A DNA stretch of 64,000 bases. Origin: an uncultured Eubacteriales bacterium (GTDB lineage Bacteria; Bacillota; Clostridia; Lachnospirales; Cellulosilyticaceae). Where the stretch lies: contig URVM01000007.1 in the NCBI GenBank assembly GCA_900551325.1, positions 135,464 to 199,463 of the forward strand, written 5' to 3'. The notes beneath the pieces are model-generated. The model had not been told where the DNA came from and did not search any database. It saw only the letters and a program-made list of their open reading frames with translations. Every line of letters begins with the position of its first letter. The first letter of the stretch is position 1. This document shows positions 35,001-43,781 of the stretch, piece by piece. A program made the position numbers and the translations under genes.

Positions 35001-36326
35001 ATGAAAGATTTATATGATGTTATTATAGTAGGAACGGGTGTATCAGGTCTATTTGCAGCCCTACATTTACCAAGAGAGTATAAAATTTTAATGATGAGTA
35101 AGGAAGCTTTAGAGGCAAGTAATTCTTATCTTGCACAAGGAGGTATTTCTACTTTAAAGGGAGAGGAAGACTATGAAAGCTACTTCCAAGATACTTTGAA
35201 GGCAGGACACTATGAAAACAATAAAGAAGCTGTAGAAGTGATGATTCATGAATCTATGGGTATTATTAAGGAACTTGTACAATATGGTGTGGATTTTGAT
35301 AAACAAGATGGAGAATTTCTTTATACTAAGGAGGGAGCCCATAAGACTAATCGTATATTACATCATAAAGATGTTACAGGTAAGGAGATTACTTCTAAGC
35401 TTTTACAACGGGTGAAAGAATGCTCAAATATAGACCTAGTTGAATATACAACTATGATAGATTTAATCATAAAAGATGAAGGCTGTGAGGGAGTAATAGT
35501 AGAGCAAGATGGTACTCTCCAAGCTATTTATAGCAAGAAAGTTATTTTAGCTACAGGTGGAATAGGTGGACTATTTGAAAGCTCTACAAACTATAGGCAT
35601 TTAACAGGTGATAGTCTGGCTATTGCATTAAGACATAGTATAAAGCTACAAGATATTCATTATATACAAATCCATCCTACAACTTTATATAGTAAGAAAG
35701 AAGGAAGACGATTTTTAATTTCAGAAGCTGTAAGAGGTGAAGGGGCTATTTTATTAAATAGAAATAAAGAAAGGTTTGTGAATGAGCTTTTACCAAGAGA
35801 TATAGTTAGTGGTGCTATTTATGATCAAATGGTGAAAGACCAGTCTCCATATGTATGGTTATCATTAAAGCATTTAGGGAAAGACAAAATTACAAAGAGA
35901 TTTCCTAATATTTATAAACGATGTCTAGAAGAAGGATACGATTTAGCTCTTCAACCTATACCTGTAACACCTGCACAACATTATTTTATGGGTGGTATAC
36001 AAGTAAATATGGAAGGATTAAGTTCTATGGAGAACTTATATGCGATTGGTGAAACAAGCTGTACAGGTGTACATGGAAGAAATCGATTAGCAAGTAATTC
36101 CCTTTTAGAAAGTTTAGTTTTTGCAAAGCGAGCAGCTATACACATCAAAGAACATATAGTAGATACATGGATAAATATAGATGAAGCTCAGTATATAGTT
36201 GATAGTAAGGTAAACTATGTAAAGGAATCAGAAATAGATAATAAACAGCTTATACTAAATGAAATTAAAAGAAAGGATGAGGAATTTTATGTTAAATGGT
36301 GCAATGTCAGCAATCAATGTGGATGA
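35001..36326 (+). CDS. nadB: L-aspartate oxidase NadB
   Basis: 441 aa, shorter than the E. coli enzyme of about 540 residues, as in other Clostridia. FAD motif GTGVSGLFAALHL, SNSYLAQGG, GGIGGLFESSTN, IHPTTLY, and AQHYFMGGIQVN with GVHGRNRLASNSLLE are all present. It oxidises aspartate to iminoaspartate; in an anaerobe, fumarate or another acceptor likely replaces oxygen. The C-terminal helical domain is mostly missing. nadC overlaps its 3' end by 38 bp. Confidence 0.95.
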   Translation: MKDLYDVIIVGTGVSGLFAALHLPREYKILMMSKEALEASNSYLAQGGISTLKGEEDYESYFQDTLKAGHYENNKEAVEVMIHESMGIIKELVQYGVDFDKQDGEFLYTKEGAHKTNRILHHKDVTGKEITSKLLQRVKECSNIDLVEYTTMIDLIIKDEGCEGVIVEQDGTLQAIYSKKVILATGGIGGLFESSTNYRHLTGDSLAIALRHSIKLQDIHYIQIHPTTLYSKKEGRRFLISEAVRGEGAILLNRNKERFVNELLPRDIVSGAIYDQMVKDQSPYVWLSLKHLGKDKITKRFPNIYKRCLEEGYDLALQPIPVTPAQHYFMGGIQVNMEGLSSMENLYAIGETSCTGVHGRNRLASNSLLESLVFAKRAAIHIKEHIVDTWINIDEAQYIVDSKVNYVKESEIDNKQLILNEIKRKDEEFYVKWCNVSNQCG

Positions 36327-37140
36327 GAAAATACTTTTAGCTTTAAAAGAAGATATTACTAGTGAAGATGTTACAACCAATGCAATGATTAGAAAATCTA
36401 CACCATGTAAAGTAGAGCTTATTTGTAAACAAGATGGCATTTTAGCGGGGATAGATATATTTAAGCGTACCTTTGAACTTTTAGGGACAGTTACCTTTAA
36501 GACTACATATGAAGATGGAGACAGGATTAAAAAGGGAGAGATAATAGGTATCCTAGTAGGAGATGCAAGAATTATTTTATCAGGGGAGCGAACAGCACTT
36601 AACTATTTGCAACGTATGAGTGGCATTGCTACATTAACTAGAGAGATGGTAGATGAACTAGAAGGTTATAAAACTAAATTATTAGATACACGTAAGACTA
36701 CACCAGGTATGCGTATATTTGAAAAATATGCTGTAAAAGTTGGTGGTGGTTACAATCATCGCTTTAACCTTTCAGATGGAGTTTTGATTAAAGATAATCA
36801 TATTGACGCTGCAGGAGGGGTGAAAGAAGCTATTAAAAGAGCGAAGGAATATGCACCTTTTGTAAGAAAGATAGAAGTGGAAGTGGAAAGTTTAGAAAGG
36901 GTACATGAGGCATTAGAAGCAGGTGCTCACATTATTATGTTAGATAATATGAGTATTGATGAAATGAAAGAAGCAGTGAGAATAATAGGGGATAAAGCTA
37001 AGACAGAGTGTTCAGGTAATGTATCAAAGGAAAGGCTAAGAGCAATTGCTGGGGTAGGGGTGGACTATGTATCTTGTGGTGCACTTACACATTCGGCTCC
37101 TATTTTAGACTTTTCACTTAAAAACTTAGTACATTTATAA
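36289..37140 (+). CDS. nadC: Nicotinate-nucleotide pyrophosphorylase NadC
   Basis: 283 aa from ATG 36289, preceded by AGGATGAGG; an earlier ATG at 36259 lacks such a site. Motifs: EDITSEDVTTNAM, SGERTALNYLQRMSGIAT, LDTRKTTPGMR, KVGGGYNHRFNLSDGVLIKDNH, EVEVES and the final CSGNVSKERL. It converts quinolinate and PRPP to nicotinate mononucleotide. Overlap with nadB implies coupled translation. Confidence 0.96.
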   Translation: MLNGAMSAINVDEKILLALKEDITSEDVTTNAMIRKSTPCKVELICKQDGILAGIDIFKRTFELLGTVTFKTTYEDGDRIKKGEIIGILVGDARIILSGERTALNYLQRMSGIATLTREMVDELEGYKTKLLDTRKTTPGMRIFEKYAVKVGGGYNHRFNLSDGVLIKDNHIDAAGGVKEAIKRAKEYAPFVRKIEVEVESLERVHEALEAGAHIIMLDNMSIDEMKEAVRIIGDKAKTECSGNVSKERLRAIAGVGVDYVSCGALTHSAPILDFSLKNLVHL

Positions 37141-37249
37141 ACATGCCAATATATTACAGGATATAAAAAGATAGTCAATTTACTTTTATGGTAAAAATAT
37201 GTTAATGTCATAGTACAACTAATGTTAAAGTTTTAAGGAGGCGAAAGTT

Positions 37250-37501
37250 ATACATAAATATGATATTAACATGAAAAAAAATGACTTTAGCACCACTTTA
37301 GGTGAGAAGTATATAAAAATTTGTATGTGGATGCCATGGGTAGCATTAATCCTATTAATAGGTGCAACTTTAATAGGAGCCCCTTATAAGGAACTGATTA
37401 TTTGTGGTGTATCTGTAGGTGTTGTTTTAAATGCTATTTACTTAGGATATCGTTTTGTAGTGTATATACAAGATAAGAATAAAAAAGGCTTCAAGAACTA
37501 G
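37250..37501 (+). CDS. Small two-helix membrane protein
   Basis: The conventional ATG is at 37271 (76 aa), but the strong AGGAGG (37236-37241) is 29 nt before it. With normal 8-nt spacing that site points to an in-frame ATA at 37250, which would add IHKYDIN (83 aa). Two TM helices (about 19-37 and 43-65 counting from 37271) and a basic tail are visible. Family not recognised. Its last codons and stop lie within a terminator palindrome. The true start is unresolved. Confidence 0.6.
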   Translation: MHKYDINMKKNDFSTTLGEKYIKICMWMPWVALILLIGATLIGAPYKELIICGVSVGVVLNAIYLGYRFVVYIQDKNKKGFKN

Positions 37502-37517
37502 TTCTTGAAGCCTTTTT
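37482..37517. terminator. Perfect palindromic terminator containing a stop codon
   Basis: 18-bp arms starting AAAAAGGCTTCAAGAACT and running to TTTTT, centred on CTAG; the TAG stop of the small membrane protein is at the centre. Serves it and dapA on the other strand. Confidence 0.88.
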
Positions 37518-37526
37518 GGTTAAATA

Positions 37527-38408
37527 CTATTTTAAGAGACCATACTGGGTCATTACATTTTTAAGGAAAGTTTCATTAGCAGCTTCCATATGAATAAGCG
37601 GAAGACGGCAAGAGCCAACATTCATTCCCATAAGGTCCATAGCTTTCTTTACTGGAACTGGACTAGGTTCACAAAATAGAGCTTTTACAAGTGGTAGGGT
37701 TTGAAGCTGGATACGTCTAGATGTTTCAATGTCTCCGTCAAAGAAGGACTGGCAAAGTTTATGAGTATCACTTGGGATAATATTTGCCATAACAGAGATA
37801 ACACCTTTTCCACCTAATGAAAGATAAGGAAGAATAAGTCCATCTTCACCAGAGTAAATGCTAAAGTCACTTGGACATATATTCATAAGCTCGCCAACAT
37901 GGGAGAAGTTACATTCTTTAATAGCTACAATATTTTCAATTTGAGCAAGTTTAGCTGTTGTTTCAGGGCTCATATCTAGAACTGTACGAGAAGGAACATT
38001 ATAGAGGATAATAGGAATAGAAACGCTTTTAGCAATAGCACTAAAATGTTCATACAAACCTTTTTGAGAAGTTTTGTTGTAATAAGGTACAACACATAAA
38101 AGGGCATCTGCACCTACAGATTCAGCATACTGACTTGTGCCAATGGCATGACGTGTATCATTGCTACCAGTACCTGCAATAACAGGAATACGTTTAGCAA
38201 CCTTCGCTACAGTATAACGAATAACTTCTTTATGCTCTTCAATAGGCATAGTAGGTGCTTCACCTGTTGTACCACATACAATAATTGCATCTGTACCTTC
38301 ACTAATATGCCATTCAATAAGTTCACCTAATTTATCAAAATCAACTCCTGTTTCGTTAAACGGAGTAATAATAGCAACGCCAGAACCAGTAAAAATTGGT
38401 TTTCTCAT
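37527..38408 (-). CDS. dapA: 4-hydroxy-tetrahydrodipicolinate synthase DapA
   Basis: 293 aa. Motifs: GTTGEAPTM, GTGSNDTRHAI, VVPYYNKTSQKGLYEHF, NVPSRT, and the Schiff-base lysine in AIKECN. Catalyses aspartate semialdehyde plus pyruvate in lysine and diaminopimelate synthesis, feeding peptidoglycan. It stands alone here, away from other dap genes, with its own promoter and a terminator shared with the convergent small gene. Confidence 0.95.
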   Translation of the reverse strand: MRKPIFTGSGVAIITPFNETGVDFDKLGELIEWHISEGTDAIIVCGTTGEAPTMPIEEHKEVIRYTVAKVAKRIPVIAGTGSNDTRHAIGTSQYAESVGADALLCVVPYYNKTSQKGLYEHFSAIAKSVSIPIILYNVPSRTVLDMSPETTAKLAQIENIVAIKECNFSHVGELMNICPSDFSIYSGEDGLILPYLSLGGKGVISVMANIIPSDTHKLCQSFFDGDIETSRRIQLQTLPLVKALFCEPSPVPVKKAMDLMGMNVGSCRLPLIHMEAANETFLKNVMTQYGLLK

Positions 38409-38443
38409 AGAAAATCCTCCTTATAAATAATCAGTACAAGAAT

Positions 38444-38472
38444 ATTATACTATGTCACTTATTAATAGTATA
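38444..38472 (-). promoter_or_regulatory. Promoter of dapA
   Basis: Read on the minus strand: TATACT, 17 bp, TATAAT, about 35 bp before the dapA start. Confidence 0.45.
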
Positions 38473-38547
38473 TACAGGAATTGGATGATAGGAACAAAAA
38501 AATAAACTTAAATATAATTTAATAAAATTTAATATAAAAAAGAGGAA

Positions 38548-38576
38548 TTGAAGGAAAGATGTAGAATATATATAGT
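38548..38576 (+). promoter_or_regulatory. Promoter of hpf
   Basis: TTGAAG, 17 bp, TATAGT, about 45 bp before the hpf start. Confidence 0.6.
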
Positions 38577-38622
38577 ATAACATACCAAGACAACAGGTAG
38601 TGGATTGAAAGGAGAGATACAT

Positions 38623-39159
38623 ATGAAATACAACATTATAGGTAAAAATATTGAGGTAACAAAAGGTCTTGAATATGCAGTGGTAGACAAACTTCATAAA
38701 CTAGATAAGTATTTTAATGATAATACTGAAGCACAAGTAATGCTTAGTGTGGAGAAACAACGCCATATTATTGAGATCACCATTCCTTTCAATGGACAAA
38801 TTTTAAGAGCCGAGATGGATGGCAAAGACATGTATGCAATCATTGATGATACAGTTGCCATTATCGAAAAACAAGTGGTACGTTTTAAAGATAAATTAAG
38901 ACGCAGAAGTAGAGGAACAGCAGTACATGGATTTGCTCAAGATTTCATGAATTTAGATTATGAGGCTGAAGAAACACTTAAGATTGATAGAAGAAAGCAG
39001 TTCCCTATAAAGCCAATGGATGTAGAAGAGGCTATTATGCAAATGGAGCTAGTTGGACATACCTTCTTCGTTTATAGAGATGCTCATACAGAAGAAGTAA
39101 ACGTAGTGTATAAACGCAAAAATGGAACTTATGGTTTAATTGAACCAATTGTAGGATAA
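38623..39159 (+). CDS. hpf: Long-form ribosome hibernation promoting factor
   Basis: 178 aa from ATG 38623 with GGAGAG 8 nt upstream (a TTG at 38605 is part of that leader). N-terminal S30AE domain (1-100) binds the 30S decoding region; the C-terminal domain (about 118-178: RRKQFPIKPMDVEEAIMQMELVGHTFFVYRD) mediates 100S dimer formation. Typical single-gene unit in Firmicutes with own promoter and terminator. Confidence 0.94.
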   Translation: MKYNIIGKNIEVTKGLEYAVVDKLHKLDKYFNDNTEAQVMLSVEKQRHIIEITIPFNGQILRAEMDGKDMYAIIDDTVAIIEKQVVRFKDKLRRRSRGTAVHGFAQDFMNLDYEAEETLKIDRRKQFPIKPMDVEEAIMQMELVGHTFFVYRDAHTEEVNVVYKRKNGTYGLIEPIVG

Positions 39160-39166
39160 TAGAAAG

Positions 39167-39207
39167 AATAAACGTGTATGGATTTTGGTCCTACACGTTT
39201 ATTAAAT
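39167..39207 (+). terminator. Terminator after hpf
   Basis: AATAAACGTGTA with complement TACACGTTTATT around a 13-nt loop. Confidence 0.75.
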
Positions 39208-39232
39208 TTAATTACTAAATAAATGTACTTGC

Positions 39233-39261
39233 TTGATAAAACTGGATTTAACGGGTAAAAT
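39233..39261 (+). promoter_or_regulatory. Promoter of deoD
   Basis: TTGATA, 17 bp, TAAAAT, 90 bp before the deoD start. Confidence 0.55.
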
Positions 39262-39351
39262 AATACAGAAGACTTTCTCTACCTAAGACATTTAACTCGT
39301 GACATGATATTTTAAAAGGTAGATGAAAAAATTTCATATAGGAGGATTATT

Positions 39352-40065
39352 ATGAATAATACACCAACTCCACATAACGGTGCAAAGCTAGGTGATATTG
39401 CAAAAACAGTATTAATGCCTGGTGATCCATTACGTGCAAAATTTTTAGCAGATACTTACTTAGAAGATGTTGTACAATACAACTCTGTTAGAGGTATGTA
39501 TGGGTATACAGGAACTTATAAAGGCAAACGTGTATCAGTTCAAGGACACGGTATGGGAATTCCGTCTATTGGAATCTATACTTATGAACTTTTCAATTTC
39601 TACGGAGTAGAAAATATTATTCGTATAGGCTCAGCTGGTGCCATTGATGAGAGTCTTCATATAGGTGATATTGTAATCGGTATGGGTGCATGTACAAATT
39701 CAAACTATGAAGATCAATACAGATTACCAGGACGTTTTTCTGCTATTGCTTCATTTGACCTTGTGCAAAAAGCCGTATCAGAAGCAGAACGTTTAGGTTA
39801 CACTTACAAAGTTGGAAACCTATTATCTAGTGATACATTTTATGATGATAGTGCAAGTCTCAAAGAATGGCAAAAGATGGGTGTTTTAGCTGTAGAGATG
39901 GAAGCAACAGCGCTTTATATGAATGCTGCACGTGCAGGTAAAAAGGCCCTTACAATTTGTACAATTTCAGATTGTCCATTTACAGGAGAAGCAACTACAG
40001 CTGAAGAGCGTCAGACTAAATTTACTCAAATGATGGATGTCGCTTTAGCTTTAATAGAAGACTAA
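39352..40065 (+). CDS. deoD: Purine nucleoside phosphorylase DeoD
   Basis: 237 aa, hexameric bacterial type. MPGDPLRAKFLA, QGHGMGIPSIGIYTYEL, RIGSAGAI, VEMEATALY and the catalytic TISDCPFTGE segment are present. It splits purine (deoxy)nucleosides with phosphate for salvage. Monocistronic, with own terminator; no deo operon neighbours. Confidence 0.96.
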   Translation: MNNTPTPHNGAKLGDIAKTVLMPGDPLRAKFLADTYLEDVVQYNSVRGMYGYTGTYKGKRVSVQGHGMGIPSIGIYTYELFNFYGVENIIRIGSAGAIDESLHIGDIVIGMGACTNSNYEDQYRLPGRFSAIASFDLVQKAVSEAERLGYTYKVGNLLSSDTFYDDSASLKEWQKMGVLAVEMEATALYMNAARAGKKALTICTISDCPFTGEATTAEERQTKFTQMMDVALALIED

Positions 40066-40070
40066 TTATT

Positions 40071-40103
40071 AAAATCCTACATAATTGTTATGTAGGATTT
40101 TTA
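40071..40103 (+). terminator. Terminator after deoD
   Basis: AAATCCTACATAA and TTATGTAGGATTT stem followed by TT-rich tail. Confidence 0.85.
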
Positions 40104-40182
40104 GTAAAAATATATAAAAAGTGAATTTAATAAATAGTAGTTAGAGTAAAGGTTGAAAAATTAATAAAATTTTAAAAAAACA

Positions 40183-40212
40183 TTGAATAATGCTATATAA
40201 ATATACTACAAT
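40183..40212 (+). promoter_or_regulatory. Promoter of the proline-rich protein gene
   Basis: TTGAAT, 18 bp, TACAAT, 74 bp before the ATG. Confidence 0.5.
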
Positions 40213-40285
40213 GGATATAAGACAATATAGAGTGGTAAAACCATTAGAACGTTTAATAAACTTTAATGGATAGGGGATATGAATT

Positions 40286-41470
40286 ATGAAAACATGGTTC
40301 AATGGAGATAGCGAAGGAAAAATAAAAAGAGGTACAAGTAATCGAAAAGGCACATTAAGTGACGAATTAAGTAAAGCTGATCATATTGGAAGACAGCTTA
40401 GATATAATGAATCTGAATCAAATCAGTTCCAAGAGCAAGAACCAAAGATACAAGAGGTTAAGCCAGCTATAGCTAAAGTTGAGGTAGAAAAGAATAAGCC
40501 AGAAGAAGAGGAAGCTAAACAAAAACGTAGCGCCATTCAAATGTCATCACCATTCCCACCTCGTAGGCAAAAAAAAGAGGAAGCTATTCAAACTATTGAA
40601 GAGCCTAAACCTATTCAAATGTCATCACCATTTCCGCCTCGTAGACAAGCGGTAGAAGAAGTAGCTAAGAAGGTGGAAAAGCCAGAAGAAACACCTTTTG
40701 GGACAGCACCATTTCCAGCACGTATTCAACCGGGGGTACCTACTAAGGAGAATACAACTTGGAGACCGCAACCAGTAACGCCTGAACATAAGATTCAATT
40801 TCCTAAAGACAAGCAGGAGATGCCAGCTTCACCTAGAGAAGTAGCTAAAGAGATTGTAAAAGCTGCACCTAAAACTCTAGAAGTGGAAATACCTAGCCCA
40901 TTTTCACCAACCACATATGATACACCTAAACCAGTTCAAAACTTTAATCTTGGTTCTGTATCATCACTTGGTGAGATGAAAGATTATAGTTATTCTGATA
41001 GTTATTCAGATGGCTATGAGGAGAAGTTTGAAGAAAATTATGATGAACCTTATGGAAATACTTATGAAGCACCTTATGAAGAGTATGCATCAACTTATGA
41101 GGAAGAAAGTCATCATACTCTAGGGTTTATGGGTACACAAGAGGTAGAGAAGGTACAAGTAGAGGAAAAACCAGTACTAAGACAAACTCCAGTAGAAGCA
41201 CCTACAAAAGTTGCGCCTCAACCTATACAAAGAGATAATAAGCCTGTAGATTCTAAACCAAGTATAAATTTAAAATCTAATATTATTATTTCCTTTGATA
41301 AAGATCATACTATGGATCTTAATATGAATATTGGTTCTGTTATTACTATACTTAATAGTTCAGGGGAAAAGTTTGACTTTAAGATTACTAATGATGGTGA
41401 AGGGGGACAAAACTTAAATATTGTTGCACCATCTCATACTATCTATCAAATACTAGCATTATTCGAATAA
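40286..41470 (+). CDS. Proline/glutamate-rich repeat protein of unknown function
   Basis: 394 aa, no signal peptide or TM helix. Low-complexity, charged and probably disordered for about 320 residues. Short linear motifs recur: IQMSSPFPPRRQ at 84-95 and 110-121, then APFPARIQ (141-148) and SPFSP (about 204). A Tyr/Glu/Asp-rich stretch (about 235-275) and a small beta domain of about 70 residues (SINLKSNIIISFDKDHTMDLN onward) finish the chain. The repeated SPFPPRR motifs look like docking sites. Cotranscribed with the next gene at 19 bp. Function not recognised. Confidence 0.7.
   Translation: MKTWFNGDSEGKIKRGTSNRKGTLSDELSKADHIGRQLRYNESESNQFQEQEPKIQEVKPAIAKVEVEKNKPEEEEAKQKRSAIQMSSPFPPRRQKKEEAIQTIEEPKPIQMSSPFPPRRQAVEEVAKKVEKPEETPFGTAPFPARIQPGVPTKENTTWRPQPVTPEHKIQFPKDKQEMPASPREVAKEIVKAAPKTLEVEIPSPFSPTTYDTPKPVQNFNLGSVSSLGEMKDYSYSDSYSDGYEEKFEENYDEPYGNTYEAPYEEYASTYEEESHHTLGFMGTQEVEKVQVEEKPVLRQTPVEAPTKVAPQPIQRDNKPVDSKPSINLKSNIIISFDKDHTMDLNMNIGSVITILNSSGEKFDFKITNDGEGGQNLNIVAPSHTIYQILALFE
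40535..40648 (+). repeat. 36-bp imperfect direct repeat inside the proline-rich gene
   Basis: Copies at 40535-40570 and 40613-40648 begin ATTCAAATGTCATCACCATT and differ at three positions, indicating a recent internal duplication with a 78-bp (26-codon) period. Confidence 0.7.
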
Positions 41471-41489
41471 ACTAGAAGGACGTGTCAAA

Positions 41490-41978
41490 ATGGAAATTAA
41501 ATGCACTAAGGAAGAATTTAAAGTATTACTTGATTTAGTTTATGCAGGAAACTTACTTATTAATGGAATGCGTGATGTAGATAACCGTGTCTTGCCTCAT
41601 TCTGAAATGGAACAAAAGATTTTTGCTATGGCAAAAGACTTTGGGCTTGAAGAGCTTATTGAATTTGATGAAGAGTTTGGCGAATATATGCCAACAAGAG
41701 CTTATGAAAATAGTGAAGTAAATGATTATATTGATCTTTATGAGGATAAAGTATTCTGGGAAGAGCTAGTTGTTCGCATGGCACGTAGACAGGCACTTAA
41801 TGAATTAGGTGATGAAAATCCTGATATGACAAATGCAGAACTTAGACAAAGACAGATTGAACTTGAAGAATACTATGAAGATGAATTTATTGAAAATGGT
41901 ATTTATCATTTAAAATGGATTAAACCAGAAATCCAACCTGAGGATGTAGCTAATAGTAAAAGAAAATTAGAAGAGTAA
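41490..41978 (+). CDS. Acidic cytoplasmic protein of unknown function
   Basis: 162 aa, strongly acidic and helix-rich, no TM helix or signal. Visible segments: CTKEEFKVLLDLVYAGNLLINGMRD, HSEMEQKIFAMAKDFGLEELI and RMARRQALNEL. Shares a transcript with the proline-rich protein upstream and ends at a bidirectional terminator. No family recognised; the pairing suggests the two act together. Confidence 0.7.
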   Translation: MEIKCTKEEFKVLLDLVYAGNLLINGMRDVDNRVLPHSEMEQKIFAMAKDFGLEELIEFDEEFGEYMPTRAYENSEVNDYIDLYEDKVFWEELVVRMARRQALNELGDENPDMTNAELRQRQIELEEYYEDEFIENGIYHLKWIKPEIQPEDVANSKRKLEE

Positions 41979-42006
41979 AAAGAGCCTAGCAAGTAGGCTC
42001 TTTTTT
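41977..42006. terminator. Bidirectional terminator
   Basis: AAAAAGAGCCTA and TAGGCTCTTTTT around GCAAG; serves the acidic protein and the nucleotidase on the opposite strand. Confidence 0.88.
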
Positions 42007-42017
42007 AAAATCTAAAG

Positions 42018-43532
42018 CTATTTTTTTATACTAATGTAGTTGGTAGAATCTACAGTAACATGCTTATGCTTTATAAAGTAATCTACAATAATCTCTGGCA
42101 TTTCTACAAGAATTTCTTGTACCACCTTACAACTTGGATACATATCATAGCCTCCAACCCCACTATAACGGTAATTATTCATAGCAAGAGTAAAAGTATC
42201 TTCTAAATCAATTTGGTGACCATGTAAAGACATAGATACTACACGTTCCCCTACTGGTTTAGTAAGGTCAAAAGTATAGCAAAGAGGAGCAAAGTAGTCA
42301 TAGTTATAATGAGATACTTTAGGTTTTAAAAACTTATCAGATATACTTAAGTTACCATTCTCTAAGTGGAAGTAGCTAGCAGTATTTTCAAGGGCTGCTT
42401 TTAGTACATGACCTGTTACTTCAAGTACAACTAAGGTGTTTGGGAAAATATAAGTTGATACAATATCTCGTACAGTTACTTCTTGATTGAAGCCTTTTAC
42501 ACTATTAGCAAAAGAAGTACAAGCAATCTGTGCGCCACTGCGTTCTAGTTGGATTTGATTAATAAAGTTAGCTAGAGGGCTACCATGAAGGGCCATATCT
42601 AAATGATCACTTGGTACAAGTGGTATATTTAAGAAGCCAACAGGTTCATCTAACCAAGATTGAAGAGCAGATTCAATTGGCATTAGTTCATTATACAGTT
42701 TTTCGTTATAGTTAAGGCCAGTAAGGATAAGTTCTGAATGAATAGAAGTATGTCCTTCATCGGATAATGTAACATCTACTTTAGCAAACTGTGTACCATA
42801 TTGTGGTGTTTGAACAAGATGTGTACCAAAAATCTCTTTATTATACATTGGAATATGTTGATGTCCTGTAAGTAATACATCAAAATCAAAAGCTTCACAA
42901 ATAGCATAAGCGAGGTTTTCCATACTATTACTTAGTTTCTTGTTGTTTTCTAGGTCATATTCAAGGCCACCATGATAAATTCCTACCATAAGGTCAACTT
43001 CATTAGAGATTGCATCAAAAGCAGGACGAATACTATCTAAAGTTGCAGATACTGTAAAGTTTGTTAGATTTTCTTTCTTCTCCCAGACAGGAATAAACTC
43101 TGTACTAATACCAATTAAACCTACTTTTAATCCATTTTCTAAAGTATGGATAGCATATTTTTGAATAGGTAATTTACCTGTTTCATCAGTAACATTTACA
43201 CATAAACATTTAGCGTTAATATAATCTAAATAGCTTTTTAAATAGTCATAGCCATAGTTAAAATCATGATTACCTAAAGTAATATAGTCATAGCCAGCTA
43301 CATTCATTACTTCAGCGATTGGATTTTTCGGTAAAGGGTGACGACTAATAAAAGTAGTAAAAGGTGAACCTTGTATTGTATCTCCGCCATCGATAATAAG
43401 TGTATTGCCATCTTTTTTGAACTGTTCCATCATACATAAGAAACCTTGAGGTTTCTTTTCTTGATCTCTATAGTCAGTAGGGTATATATATCCATGTACA
43501 TCTGACGTAAAATAAAGGGTTAAATTTCTCAT
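42018..43532 (-). CDS. 5'-nucleotidase/metallophosphatase (UshA/YunD-like), cytoplasmic
   Basis: 504 aa. N-terminal calcineurin-like domain with SDVHGYIYPTDYRD, IDGGDTIQGSP, LGNHDFNYG, IYHGGLEYD and LTGHQHIPMY supplying the dimetal site; C-terminal 5'-nucleotidase domain from about 330, with NYRYSGVGGYDMYP substrate stacking segment. There is no signal peptide, so unlike UshA it should act in the cytosol on nucleotides or related phosphate esters. Monocistronic. Confidence 0.9.
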   Translation of the reverse strand: MRNLTLYFTSDVHGYIYPTDYRDQEKKPQGFLCMMEQFKKDGNTLIIDGGDTIQGSPFTTFISRHPLPKNPIAEVMNVAGYDYITLGNHDFNYGYDYLKSYLDYINAKCLCVNVTDETGKLPIQKYAIHTLENGLKVGLIGISTEFIPVWEKKENLTNFTVSATLDSIRPAFDAISNEVDLMVGIYHGGLEYDLENNKKLSNSMENLAYAICEAFDFDVLLTGHQHIPMYNKEIFGTHLVQTPQYGTQFAKVDVTLSDEGHTSIHSELILTGLNYNEKLYNELMPIESALQSWLDEPVGFLNIPLVPSDHLDMALHGSPLANFINQIQLERSGAQIACTSFANSVKGFNQEVTVRDIVSTYIFPNTLVVLEVTGHVLKAALENTASYFHLENGNLSISDKFLKPKVSHYNYDYFAPLCYTFDLTKPVGERVVSMSLHGHQIDLEDTFTLAMNNYRYSGVGGYDMYPSCKVVQEILVEMPEIIVDYFIKHKHVTVDSTNYISIKK

Positions 43533-43617
43533 AAATGCACCTCGCGAGTATTTTAAACAATAATGTGTATTATATCAATAAATTACAAATCAGGCTATTA
43601 TTAGGATGTGAAAAAAC

Positions 43618-43637
43618 ATTGATTTTTATAAATCAAT
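43618..43637. promoter_or_regulatory. Inverted repeat upstream of the ABC exporter genes
   Basis: ATTGATTT and AAATCAAT, 8-bp arms with a 4-bp centre; possible operator, no known regulator assigned. Confidence 0.3.
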
Positions 43638-43644
43638 TATAAAT

Positions 43645-43765
43645 AAGATATAAACAGAATAAAGATAGAAGAATGTAAAGATATGAAATATGAAGATTTA
43701 AATTAGAGTAAGATATAAGGCTATAAAAATATGAAGGTATGAATTGAATAAAGATACGAAGATAA
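43645..43765 (+). repeat. Degenerate AAGATA-based repeats
   Basis: AAGATA variants recur about every 15-18 bp in this purine-rich leader between the nucleotidase and the NatA-like gene. No gene seen. The rest of the 43533-43781 gap holds nothing else recognisable. Confidence 0.4.
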
Positions 43766-43781
43766 AAAAGAGGAGAATAAG

